DNA from: Blastocystis hominis
Taxonomy: Eukaryota > Sar > Bigyra > Opalinata > Blastocystidae
DNA: 64,000 bases
NCBI RefSeq assembly: GCF_000151665.1
Contig: NW_013171827.1
Location: 319,526 to 383,525, forward strand
Direction: 5' to 3'
A program made the position numbers and the translations under genes. The number at the start of each line of letters is the position of its first letter. Position 1 is the stretch's first letter. A model generated the notes under the pieces. That model worked only from the letters and a program-made list of their open reading frames with translations, did no database searches and was not told where the DNA came from. Shown here one piece after another: positions 20,270 through 33,090 of the stretch.

Positions 20270-23200
20270 AAAAGCCATAAACTTCTTGGTAGAGCAACTT
20301 CGACACTAAATTAACAATCTTAGTAATTCCCTCCACATCTTGCTCCAGCTCCGGCACTCGATCAATAAAATGGATTTCAGTTTTTCTTTGTTTCGCGTTG
20401 TACTCCACAAGAATCAAATATCTCTACCCATCACTACTATAACTGATCTCATACCAAACCTTCTTCGTTCAGCGATCCGACGAGCCGGTACGCATCACCC
20501 AGCTGCGGATAAACAAAAACCGAATTCTTCAGCGTCGCCTTCAGCCGATTGAACATTTCCTCCGAGCGATAAAACAGCAGCAACGCCGAAATCCGCTCTT
20601 TCGACGGATAATCAACCACTCGGTTGCGTGCCAGATCCATCACGGGGATGTCCGAATACATCTTTGCAAAGTACTACATCGCATCCAATTTTAAAAGGAA
20701 ACCATGTTAAACAGCGAGAAGAACATGTCTGTCCACTTCTCTACCACCGACCTCACCTCGCCCATCACCGTGTGCGGCGCAGTCACCCACACCTTCAACT
20801 GGCACGTGAGCAAGAAGCTCATCGACGCCGGCACAAAGAACAGCGAAGCGAACTCCACGCCTTCCACCGACAGCACCAGCGGCGGCACGCTGGGCATCGT
20901 GCTGCTATCCGACAAGGACGAATTGACGCTTTCCCGCTGCCGAATCGAAGCCATCCCCGCGGTTCCAGAGGCTCCGGAGGGTCCAGAGGGTCCAGAGGAT
21001 GGCGTCATTCCCGCGGGGATGAGAGAATCGTGGGGGAAAAGAACGGGGGAAGTGAGCTGGGGATCGATGAGGAAGTCGACGGGGATGACGGCGAAGGTCT
21101 CTCTACACGTTGTGAAATTGGTGGGATCGCAACGCGTCGGCGGCTTCGAAGAAGGGGATGCCTAGACGCGTGTGATGCTCGTGGAGCACGGAGAGCGTGC
21201 AGGAAAGCGGCGGAATGGCGTCTTTTTTGGCGATGGGGGCGATCACGTGGCTGAGGGAGCAGACAGTAACGGGGCGGAAGAGATGGGAAGAGAGCTCGCG
21301 AAGATGACGCAGCGTGACGAGGGGAGCCGGAGAGGAGGGCGAGAGGACGGAAGGAGGCGTGAGGGAGGGAGAGGTGAGAGAATAGAGCTGGTAGAGGAGC
21401 AGAGCGTTGCAAAATTCGTGGTAGAATTGGAGAAAGGGGAAATAATACGTGTGCGGAGAAGTGTTCGAAAAGATGTTCGCTTTAAACCGCGATTTGAAGA
21501 TTTGCAAGTGAACGCAGTAGAATTCCGAACGGTCCGACGACGTCAGCACCCTACCCTCAAAACGTGGAAACGTGGAAACATCCAAGATTGGTCGTCCTCT
21601 TCGGTGCGCGTCAAGATCTCGTTGGTGAGATTCATCGCGGATAATCGGCGATGGATGTAGGAGAGAAGCGAGTGGAAGAACTCCTTACTGCTTTTGCAGT
21701 GAAGACCCAGGCGATGGCTGTCGGCTGGGAGAGCGGACAGAGCCAGACTCCCGGAGCCGAAGAGAGAATCGCTGGGAGTGTCGCTGGCTCCTGCATGGTG
21801 AAGGAAAGGGAGGAAGAAAACGGAGATCCATGTTGAGTCGGATGTTGAGTCCCGTGTTGGACGACGACGAATTGAGCGAAGTGGCGTCTTGTTTGGAGGC
21901 TTTCTTGTGTCTAGCAGTGATGGATGGACTCCTGTCCCACTTCGTTCGGCTTGTTGTGCCTTTGAACGGAGAATAAAACCCGAAAAACCCGTTCGGAGTC
22001 CCAGGATTGCCACCGTTTCCGCTATTCGATCCATTCCCATTGCCGCCATTCATTCCGATTCCGATTCCGATTCCATTGCTGCCTCCCGCTTCCTCGTTCA
22101 GTTCATGCTCGTGCTCGTCGATCAATCCCAGCGGAATCAAGAGATAATACGACCGACGCTGCAGCGTGAAATCGCGAAGCAGCAGCTTGTGAAACTCCGA
22201 AAACTCCGATTTTCGATGCAGTTCCATCAGGATATCTTCGAGATTGTGCTGCAACTTCTCGTGCTCTTGCTCGAGCTTCACTTGTTGGGATCCCATCACG
22301 ACGAGCTGCTCCGAGAACTTGTTGATTCCGAGCGTGTGGGGCGATGTGTTGGGGAGATGCAGACATTGCACCAGCGTGAAGAAATTCGTGAGGAAAAGGG
22401 GAGGAGTATGCGAGGAAACCACCGGCTGCGAGAAGTTAATCGCGGGAATCGTGTCTGCGAGTTACATGGATCCATCCAAAAGTGAACTTTGATCGGTAAT
22501 GTGATGGCCTCCGTGATTCAGAAGCACCAGATTGCGGACTTCGGCGGCGAGGAGCAATCCGTTGACGATGGATTGAATTCTAGAAACATGAAACGGTGCG
22601 AGAAGCTCGCTACTCGGATTGGAGCTGCGCCATGAACAATTCATTCACGCCCTTGCTGACGATATCCAGCGAATTGAACGTCACCAAAATCAGCGCGTAG
22701 GAAACTTCGTGGAATTGCCGCTGCAGCGATTTGATGCGTTCGGACGGTCGCAGCGATGTCGTACTGGGCGTTTCATTGCTGAGGGTGGGCGTTTCGTTGG
22801 TGAGGGTGGAGGTTTCCGCGGTTTTTGCGTCTTCTGCGTCGTACGCATTGTGCGAATCGTTCTCCGAATAATCGATAGAAAAAAGGGAATCGGTTGGATC
22901 GGTGGAATCGGCGTAGTCCGAATTGTTGAACGTGAGGAAGATGCAGCAGATATTGTCGTTCGATTCTACGCGTCAACTGCAAGCAGCGAAGGGAGACTCG
23001 ACGAGAAAAGCTTGAGGATGTGGAGAACATCGTCGGCGTTGGTGATCATGGATTCGCTTAAGATGGGGTGCTGGATGGGCCGCGGATTGTATTCCTTCCA
23101 GCCGCACGCTAAATCGTGGCTGTAGATGTGGAAAGAACGCAGCTGGAAGGAGCTCCATTTCTCATTTTCAAAGGGAATGGGGTGGAGCAGAGGGGATTGG

Positions 23201-26200
23201 AAGGAGGGCGTGATGGACCGAATCCATTCATAGAACGCATCGGCCAGAATGTGGATGAAGGGAGCCGGCAAGAATTGAGTGATGTGGTACTACAAATGAA
23301 CCGCTTCCCGCTCAGTTCGATACACGTTGAATCCCATCTTCGTAGCGATCTCTCGACACCACGGAGGAATCGCTCATGATGTCGCATTTCTTGCGGCCAT
23401 AGCACACGTTGTACGTGTATTGAGCCAGAATCGAACCCACTGTGGTTTGATCGAACGAAGACAGCAGGGAATCGGGCAGATTGATCAAATGGAACACAAT
23501 GAACACTCTATTCTTTCATTCCTATATCGATTTGTTTACTCCATACGCGCTTGTTTCGCTAAGGCAATCAGCTCGATGTCCATTTTGTTCTCGAGATCCA
23601 CTCGCTTTTCTTCCGACACGATGTCCATACACCAGATTTTATACCCGATTTCCAGGCCAGGATACAACGACGACGCCAAGTTCCCGTTCAACGACTGCGG
23701 AATGTGCTTCGTCACTTCATCCAGCGTCACCACGCGGTTCTCCACATGGCAGCAGCCGCAGTCATTGATGACGCATGTGACCGGCCTGGCTTCGACCGAC
23801 GCGTCCACTTCCTTCGAGCAAGGCACGCCGCGGCTGTTGAATGTTTGATGGAGTTTCAGCTCGATGAGAGTGATTTCTTTGTTCTCGATCGATCTATATT
23901 GACTCATTCATTCGTATTAAAACTCACATGAAATCGAAGCCTTCGCCGATATACACCTTCTCCCCAGAACTCGTTTCGACTCCGACGGGCGTGTTGTCGT
24001 CCAGCGTCTTCGCATTGGTCGTCGTTTCCAGCGGAATCTTTCCGTTCTTCTTTAGAATATCGAAGAAGAACGAGAAGAACGCGCTGATCGTGCAGATGGA
24101 GTGCAGCACGATGGTCTGCGATTTGTAAGCGGACGATTTGAGCCACTGCACTAACTCATCGTCGGTGATGAGCACGGAGGGCTTGACGCTCGCGCATTGC
24201 TTCAAGCACATCAATTTCGCGTGGAGAATTTGCTTTTTGATGGATTCGATCAGCGGGAAGGACTCGCTTAGCGGCGTGGAGATCCAACCCCACAATTGAA
24301 TGGAGAGCATCCACACGTTGAAGTCCTCTCGCGATTTGCTGGAGGAGCGAGACAGCATGAGCACGCAGAAAGCTTCCTTAAAGTTGCCCAGAGTGAAGAA
24401 GAGGAGCTTGATGGCTCGTTTTTGGCAGGTATTGAAGGAAATGTTGTGCTGAATCAAGTTGGAGGAAAGCAGCAATCGGATGTCTTGAACCACTGTCTCG
24501 ATGCTTGGCTCGTCCATAATCAGGGAAGACGCGTAGATCTCTTGATTCTTGGGGAAGGGCATGTAATACAGATTGGGGACGAGAATGTTGAGATGTCCCT
24601 TGTACCGAAAACTCTTCTCTATTCATCACCATCCAATCCGATCCACAACGTCGCACGATATTCACGACGGCTTCGTCGCGCATCTTTCGCTCGCGAACGA
24701 TCACCCGAATTCGCTCTTTCTCCTTCATCGCGAATAGCACGCTGTCCAGCTTGTTTCGAATCTGGTCCAAATAATCGTCGAGTACCTGGTTCCACGTATA
24801 CGGCAACCCCGCGGTTTTATCACTGACCTCTCGCTCATACCGATCCTTGAGCACGTGATTGTAGTCGTGCACGCGAATCGAAAACACGTTTTTCTGCGCA
24901 TTGTACCAGATAATGCACACAAAGGGAATGGAATAGCGGTCCAAACCGTACTGCTTATAGCGGAAAGCGTCACGTTCCGCTGCGATATTCGTTCCCTTTG
25001 TCTGCTTGATGGGTGGGGGATACGAATGGATAGGGGGCGTTTCAACATCGTTGGTCTTTCGCTCGACGTAGATGTAGTATGAATCGGTTCGGAGAAACGT
25101 GGACTCGCTCGTGATCACGTTGCCAGGAGCAATGGGAGAGCAGTTGAACGAGAATTCGTTGTTGAACTCATTGCGAATATCGTCGGTCTACAATCAACTC
25201 GACTCTCCATCCAAACCAGTGTGAAATTGGGCTGGTGGTCGTGGTTCTTTACGCCGTTGTACACGCTGAGATCTTGGAGCAGATCGAACACGATCTTCAC
25301 GTTGGAGAGATAGTGCAGCAGATGCTCTTCGAGAATGCGAACGCAGGTTTCAGACGCGATCGATGTGAAAATCGTCACGACTTGCTTGATTGTGTGAGCG
25401 GGGACGCTGTGTTGCACCAGCGATCTACCCAACAAACGCGCAAGGAAAGCGTTACTTTAAGGCCTGGAATTGGTCCTGGTAGCGCGGACTGCCCACGTCG
25501 TACTTCTTTTCGTAGGCGGAGTCTTCTTCGTTGCGACGGAAGTCGAGATGGGAGCAGCGCAGTCCTGGAGGAATCAAAATATCTTGACGCGGCAAGAAAG
25601 AAGCGATTCGAAGCTCCATTTTGGTGATGTGGGAACTCAAACTCTTCTCGAGGAAGGAAGTGAACGATTGGTAATCCATGGATGATAGCGGATAACACTG
25701 GGTGATCGTCTATCGAATAAATGAATGATGAAACAAAAAGAAACCTCTTTGGTTCCGGGAGATCGCCTCTGGTAGATGAGTTCCGGTTTGATAAACACGG
25801 GATAATCGTTGAATCGAACGACCAAATACTCATCGAAGATAATGCAGTCGGTGAGATTGATGCTTCGATACACTTCGTCGTCGATGTATTTTCGATCGTC
25901 GTCGTTCAAAACGCGGAATACGCGCAGTAAATGAGTCATATCGACGTTGATGTCCTTCGATAAGCAGTTGTCCGCTGTCAAAAATCGTTTCAACTCGCTC
26001 GATTTCACGCTTCGATTCGAATAGATCGCGTTGTAAATGCTGTACATAAAGCAAGACTTGAATAAGTTCTGAATATCCAACTCTTGTTCCTGTTCCTGTT
26101 CCTGTTCCTGTTCCTTTCTTTGATTCCGTCCTTGCACATCTCTTTGAATCGAATTGATCGCGTTTACATTGGTAGATCGGAACGAATCTGGAGACACGAG

Positions 26201-29200
26201 GAAGTAATCGAATTCGACGGAATGCTGGCTCAAGGAAGAGGAATTCACGAAACTGGACGAGGAGAAATTGTGGAGAAACACGAAGAACAAGCAGAAATTA
26301 TAGCCGTAACTGATTCGATTCCCGCTCGAATTGCAAGCCGTGAAAAAGCCCTGCGAATTGTTAATGTACTCATAATCGAGAAAGAGAGAAGCGATTTCAC
26401 AGAGAGTGGCCATGGCCGTTTCAGGAATGGAATGATAAAGAGTTGAAAGATTGTATCGAAGAAGTTGAAGGAGATATGTGTTTGCTTCTTTGGACAAAGG
26501 ATCGCATCTGTCTCGATGGATTGTGATAGCGAATTTGTTTTCTCGCTTGGGGAGCGGAGAAAGCATGTATTCATTGCGAGGACGAATCGAGTAAGGCAGG
26601 AACGTATAGAAATGCTGTGATGTGTGAAGCGCTTGGCGAAGCATCAAGAATGCGATCTCGCGCTGTCTATCAGGTAACCCACCTCCCCCTTTCCCACTTA
26701 AGCAAATCGGTGCAGAACGAAAGCTCCTTCCCCATTTCGTTGTTGTTCGAAAGATGGTAGTAATACGACAGCAAGCAGAAAATGGCGTAATTCAGCCGGA
26801 TTTCCTCACTCAGCAACCTTTCAAAGCGCTCCGCCTCCGAAAGCGAATCCAAATCTTCGGTAGACTCAAGACATTTGCTGTTTCCCGAGGCGTGAAGAAG
26901 CGAATAAAGCGGCGTTGAAAGGTCGGACGGGACGGAAGAAAAGGGCAATCGAAGAAGCTCGATTGTATGCTTGGACGAAGAGAACGTGTAGTTCAGAATC
27001 ACTGGACAGCGAGAGGAGGACGCGTGAATGAAGAACAATTTCACTTCGCTATTGTCCTCTTCGACGTAATGGTAGCATTCGAACTTGTTTTGTTTGAACA
27101 ACTGAAGCAGATTGCGCGAGAGAATGTGCTGGAAGACGAATATCTCGGAGACCGAAAATTCATGAAGCACGACGTGCTCCCAACTCGATTCCGTGGGACA
27201 AATGCAGGGACACAAAATAGGACTGAACGAATCGGACTGGATCTCATCGATTTGGTCCAGCAGCGTTGGGATTTTCCGACCGAAAAGATTCAACGGAAGC
27301 GCAGGGTACATCATTTGAACCGAGAACTCGACGTACTTCTATTTCTTTCACACACAAGCCGATAAATCTACTGCTGCCGCGATGGATTCTTTCAAGCGCG
27401 TCAATTCGCTGTTCAGATTCAATCGAATCACTTGGGTGGAAAACTCTTCCCCAGAAGGCATGACAAGCTGCAGAGAACAGTGAACAACGAAATAGTGAGG
27501 ATCCGTGATGATCTGAAGCAGATAGGTCACAACTTCGGTGTGATGAATGAATAAATTATGCGTTTGAATGAAGCGGGAGGAGACATACGGCTGATAGTCC
27601 AATCGCTTGAGTAATCCCTAAGCAATTCAAAATAAAGAAGCGAGGATTACGGAAATCCATTGGATCAGACGCGTTTCCGTGACTAACTTGTAGGGATCCA
27701 TCCATATCTCCATCACATGGCGAGGCTCCAGCGTGTTTAATGGTTCTGATTGGGGCATGAAGAAGAGATTGAAGCAGCGTTTCTATGAAGGCAATCGAAA
27801 GAGAGAAGAAGAAGCCTACGGAAGTGAAATTCATGGATCCGCGCATCACATAATCGAATTCGTCCTCCGTGAAAGTATCCGAAATGTTGAGCGAAAAATG
27901 CTTGTTGAGATACTCGAATATGTTGGTGGCGATCTTTTCGATCCGCGTCATATCGCAGACGGTTCGCGATGTGTGGTTGATGGTGAGTTCCATGGAGAAC
28001 ACTGTTTGTTTGTTCGTCCATTCTGCCTAGAGCATGAGAGAGATTCTCCGATGCAACAGCAAGAATCACCATTTTGAGGTAGTTATAAAGGTTCAACGGA
28101 AAGATCAGCGAATACGTCTTCTTCAGCACGGCAACATTCTCGATCTGCCATCCATCACGCAGCAACGATCGAATGAACAAATCCAAATGTGCATTGAACT
28201 TGTGTCGAAACATAGGGATCGTTTGAGCCGGTAAAACCGTTGATTCGAAGCAAGGATACACGTAGGTCGGAGTTCGGCGGCCTCGGATAGACACCGATCG
28301 AAAGAAGAGAATCGAAGAGAGCGATGGCCAAATCTTTCCGCCTATAAAGCGAGTGATCGATTTGAGTTGATAGAAATTGGTGGTGTGGAATGTGTTGTAC
28401 GAATATTCTGCGTGGATGTAGAGAATATGAAGAGGACAATCCTGACGCTGGAGCAAGAGCAGGAGGGACTGGGAGAGATGGGAAGACATATCGAAGTCGC
28501 CTAGATATGATCCGATTTTGTGAAAGAAGGGTACATCGGCTGATCAGGAGGATGGACTTCGCATAGCTGTCATCCATGTTCTGAATGAGAAACAGGCATT
28601 GGTAGAACAGATTGTACAGCACGTCTGTTTGCGTATTTCTGACACAGTCCATCATCTGATGCTTTACGTGGGGACTGCTGCGAATGATCGAAGCCACTTC
28701 CGAAATGGAATCACGCGTCGTTTCTTTGTTGAATAAAATGCACTTGCAGCTGTATTCGTTGATGGTGAGAACGGTCAGATTGATAGAAGAGATGCTGTAT
28801 CTCGAACAGAAGTCAATGGGCGAATCTGGAGAATGTTCAATATCTTTGCGAGATTTGAATAGAGATGCGAGGGTGCTCTCCAAATTCTCTAAGACTTCAT
28901 CTGAGTATGTCTTTCCAGTTTGTGGGTTCAGAGTTAGCATGCCCTGGGTAAAATCAAGGCATAGAATTAGCAAATTCTTCTCATATATAATAGAAATCTT
29001 TGAAGAAGCGTCGAAATAGTAGTGATTATCTCCAGGGAAGTGGTGATAGATCGAATTCGATTCTAGTGCTTTACTTGTGACATCTAGCAACTTTAAATCG
29101 GTTGCAACCTACATGAAAAGGAAGAAAAGACGATACTTCGGATTCTCTCCAGCTAATTGTGGAGGTCATATAAGAGCCGATTCGTTGCAAAAATAACAAA

Positions 29201-29440
29201 CTACGAAAAACCTGATCCGAGTCGCTGTGTCTTGAGGCAGAAAATACTGTTCTATCCACTTGTTTGATCGACATAGATCCCTGGATGCACACAAATTATC
29301 ACTGAAATATTCCACAAAGAAACTATGTTCGACGGACTATCGTTTTGCAACGTTAGCGTGGTGGTACATGCATAAACTAGATGGGATTTTTGTAGTTTCA
29401 CACAATTTCTATGATTATCTTCAATAAGGTCCCTCGTCAT
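20270..29440 (-). CDS. Giant SZT2-like protein (KICSTOR-type), many exons
   Basis: A 9-kb minus-strand gene; about 2,900 residues after removal of dozens of small introns. I base the SZT2 suggestion on size and on the N-terminal region at about 28500-29000. There ILCLDFTQGMLTLNPQTGKTYSDEVL is followed by a second strand set with NLTVLTINEYSCKCILFNKE and KSILLISRC, laid out like the von Willebrand A-like start of SZT2, which anchors GATOR1 in mTORC1 control. The middle has no fold I recognise; a Gly/Asn/Ser linker lies near 22000-22150 and a Glu-Gln run at 26085-26110. It begins 16 bp after the RAB3GAP motif and has no encoded stop: the last codons read into the 3' motif. It could be more than one gene, but no internal minus-strand motif was found. 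Confidence 0.45.
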
Positions 29441-29455
29441 CACTCCTCCATATCC

Positions 29456-29463
29456 AACAAACA
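29456..29463 (-). terminator. TGTTTGTT 3'-end motif of the RAB3GAP gene
   Basis: AACAAACA on the plus strand, about 100 nt past the RAB3GAP stop and only 15 bp before the likely start codon of the next minus-strand gene. Confidence 0.75.
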
Positions 29464-29564
29464 ATCAAATCACTGAATATATCACAAGAACTAATGGCTG
29501 AAGATACAATAACCCGGCTTGCATTCTTTTCCACTTTCCTACGACTCATCCCTCCAAACAGTGC

Positions 29565-32500
29565 CTACACACGGTGTCCAACGCATCTCATATCATTATC
29601 CAACTGAGCACTCTCACTGCTCTTCCTACTCTCCCCTATTAACAGATATTCGCAGGCATCAGCATCATGTGCCTCCAGCTTGGTTCGAATTAATTTGGTC
29701 AGATTCGATCGGCTCTCCCTCAATTCCCCGCTCGCATCCACCAACTCTTTGCGCAGCAAGCACTCAACGAGCTTGGTATCTCCGCTCAACTGTGTCAAAA
29801 GAGCGGAAGCTCGAGTCATGAGTTTCTCCATTCGGAAGATCGATTCTCCACACGAAACAAACAAATCTTCAGAGCATTCCCCGCTCTGATCGATCGACAA
29901 GCTCACTTCCTTGATGACACTTCGCAGCTTCTCCATCTCTTCGAGCAGAATCGGCAGCTGCGTTTTCATCGGCTCTGCGTGATCGAAGATGTAACAAACA
30001 CCTCCAAGGAATGGAGGAAGCAAACATTGCATTACGGACGCAGGAGAAACCGTTCGCAGATAGTCCAGCACCACTTCTCCTTCCAATTCGGGCTTGAACA
30101 GAGGCTTCTGCCGCGACGCCGTAACGCCCTGCGTGCGATCGAAGAGCGTTCGGAGCGGGTTGTTTCCCTTCATGCGCGTGGATAACTCTCCGAACACTAC
30201 GCGTTCAGACGATCAAGGAAGCGAACCCTGGCCTTCTTTGGGAGACCAGTCGCGCGGACTGTGCCACCGAACGAAATCCTCGAAGTGGGAGAGCGGATTG
30301 GCGGCTTTGAAGGTCTCGATGTCGTCCACGACCGTTTCGACGAACTCGTCGCGAATGATGTTGACCTTCTCCGCCGACTGCGAGATCTTTTCCTGCTGTC
30401 GGTGGAGCTTGTCTTCCTAGGAGTGAGGGGGTGCGATCAGAGGGACCGTGAGAATGTCCTTGTCCTTCGTGATGGGGATCCAGCAGGGCTCGTGGGAGCC
30501 CAGAAGGTACCAGCCGCTCCAGTTGTAGATCCCCTTGCCCAGAGGAACCTTCACAGACGGCGCAGCGGGCTCGGCGCGCGCAGACGACGAAGAGCCGCGA
30601 GGGGAATCGGGGGCAGCCGAGGAGGGCTGCGGGGTGGGGTATGAGGGAGATTCGTGAGCAGAGACGGAGGGAGATTCGTGAGTAGAGACGGAGGGAGATT
30701 CACGAGTGTCCAATGAAGAAGTCTCGCGAGTGTCCAATGAAGAAGGTCCATTTGTAGGAGGAATGGCTGGCTCAATCGAAGGGGTTTGAGGGTTGGGAGA
30801 AAGCGACTCGTCTGTGAGTGGGGTTTGGTACTGGTCAAAGTAAATGGGATCGTCGTCATCGCTCTCGCTCAGATCGTCGCTATGCGCGTTGTTTCGCTTC
30901 TCTTCAATGCAGCAATTCAACAGCGACAGCTTCTGATGCAGCAGATTGTACTGAAGCGACGGCAGCGGCGGTCTGGCTCTGCACACATTGTCCGTCGAGT
31001 CCAGAACGCAATCCAAGTGCGGCAGAAGCGAAGTCTGCGTGTAGTGGCACTCCACGACCGTCTCAAGAAGATACCAGAACAGCGAGAGCGTTAGAAGAGG
31101 GTCTAGAGAGAAGGTTTGGAAGGAGAGCACGATCCCCGACGATCTCCGCGGCTCGCATGCTGATAAACGTGACGAGGCTATTCGGAGGCGCCGAATGGAC
31201 GATCCAGTCGTACGCGGAAGGCGAGTTCACCTTGCGCGGAATGTGGTAACTGCCCGGAACGCTTCGCACTACGTCCGACAGCACAATCAATGCGTACGTC
31301 GCCAGCGCTGACGGTACTTTCCTTCCCCTGTTTCCACGATTCGCTCTTTCATCCGAATGGGCTGGTCAGGATCGTCCTCCGCGTTGCTGGGGCGAGAATG
31401 CGAATTGCGGTAGGCTGGATCGTTGCTGAAGGAGTCGGAAGCATCAGAACCATCAGAACCATCAGAACCATCAGAACCATCGAAAGGATTGGAGTCCACC
31501 ACCTCGATTAGATAGTCTTGCGGCGTGAAATCCGAACGCTCCACGTCTTCGACAAGCGTCTCGCCGTCCACTTGGATTCGCTTCGTGAAAATGTACTTGA
31601 TCGCGTCCACCACGGCCTCCGTGCTCACGGAATGATTCTAAAACTTTAGGGAGCGGCAGACCGCGCTTACTCCAGTCAGAAGCTCCATCATATTCGAAAA
31701 CATCGTGGTTCCGGAGTCTACATGTCACATCCATTGCACACTCAGAACGCTGCATTCGCGCCTCCTCGGAGAGAAGCTGCGTGTAATACTTCTGCCCCAT
31801 CGAGAACAGCATCTGGCGCGTGCCTGCGGAAGCAGCCTCGTACCAACACTTCAGCATCGATTGGTACATGCAAGAGAGCGGGAGCTTCTTGATCTCGGCA
31901 TAGCTGCTTTTCACCCAGAAATGGAGCGATTCCATCGGGTCGGAGGGAGGCATTCTCCCCTACAATCAACTCGTTTCGAAGAGGGCAAACGAATTCGACG
32001 GGAGGCATCGTGATGGAGAGCGACAAGGCCGAGAGCGGACAGATGGACGGACCCCACAGCGCCACGGAGGAGAAGCCTTGCAGCATGAACAGCACGGGCT
32101 GCTGGCGTTGCTGCACCTCCTTGTCCATCTGGTTGAATCGCCAGGAAGCGTGCGAGGAGTACGTCACAATCCAGTCGTAGCTACGCGAAACCACGATGTC
32201 GTCTTGGGGAGCGTTGGTTTGGCAGGAGAACCAGGACACAAGGGAGGGAATGTCGGTACAGAAATCGGGGCAACGCCGATAGAACGATGAGGAAAAGGTC
32301 GTGTTACAACCACGCTCTCCGTAGTGAGGGTAATAGCTTCCCAGCAGAGGCGAACTCGATGGAACTCCCTGGAATGAAAGAAGAGGGTGATCGACTACCT
32401 CTACGAAGATCGGGATGGGGCATTCCTGCGTCCGCATGGCTAGAACTGCCGTGGATAATAGCAATTTCGAACGGTTCAGATCGTTGTACGAGCGCAAGTC

Positions 32501-32957
32501 GTTACTCTCCTGAAAGGGAACAAGAAGAAAAGAAACTGCATACTAGACGGATGTAGATATATTCTGAAATATGAAAATCTGCGAAAATTGTGCTTTTATC
32601 AGCGATTGCGCCCGATTTCATTTCGACCATCTCAGACATGTACACCGGCCAATGGAGGTGGTCTACACACAAAGTGAGTGATGGAAATAGCAAAAGAAAC
32701 GCATACCCTCGCTCCAGGAACTTTCATAGTTCGAATAATAGTACGATACGAGATAGTGGAGTCCCTCGAACACGAACCACTCGTCCAAATGATTAATTTC
32801 TTCATTACTCGCTGAAAGGTGAAAACCGATGGAAGCAGAACGTACCGGTTGAGTGAATACCGATTCGGAACTTTGAGAAGATTTCTTCGAGTTTCGATAC
32901 ACTCTCTTCCCAAGATGATGCATTTGAGAAGTCGATCCAAGTATTCTCTTCGGCCAT
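29565..32957 (-). CDS. RAB3GAP1: Rab3 GTPase-activating protein, catalytic subunit
   Basis: With its partner subunit it acts on Rab3/Rab18, including as a Rab18 exchange factor. The ATG at 32957 opens MAEENTWIDFSNASSWEESVSKLEEIF, the family N-terminus. Later marks are the basket of blocks MLKCWYEAAS, LLHQKLSLLNCCIEEKR, an acidic DDLSESDDDDP linker, the GWYLLGSHEPCWIPIT segment, and then the catalytic-side FKAANPLSHFEDFVRWHSPRDW, followed by RQKPLFKPELEGEVVLDYLRTVSPA. Many introns near 30 nt. A repetitive Ser/Glu/Thr region (THESPSVS units) at about 30640-30730 is a local expansion. The arginine finger of the family was not located by eye. Confidence 0.88.
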
Positions 32958-33090
32958 GATTTACGCTTCTCTTCGCTCGAGTGACAGAAAAGAAGCCAAT
33001 AAAGGTCAGTGGGGTACAAATGAATAGAGTTTCGACAAAAACTCTTTACCAAAACAAGCGATATTTCGAACATATTTTTGAGTTATTCAG

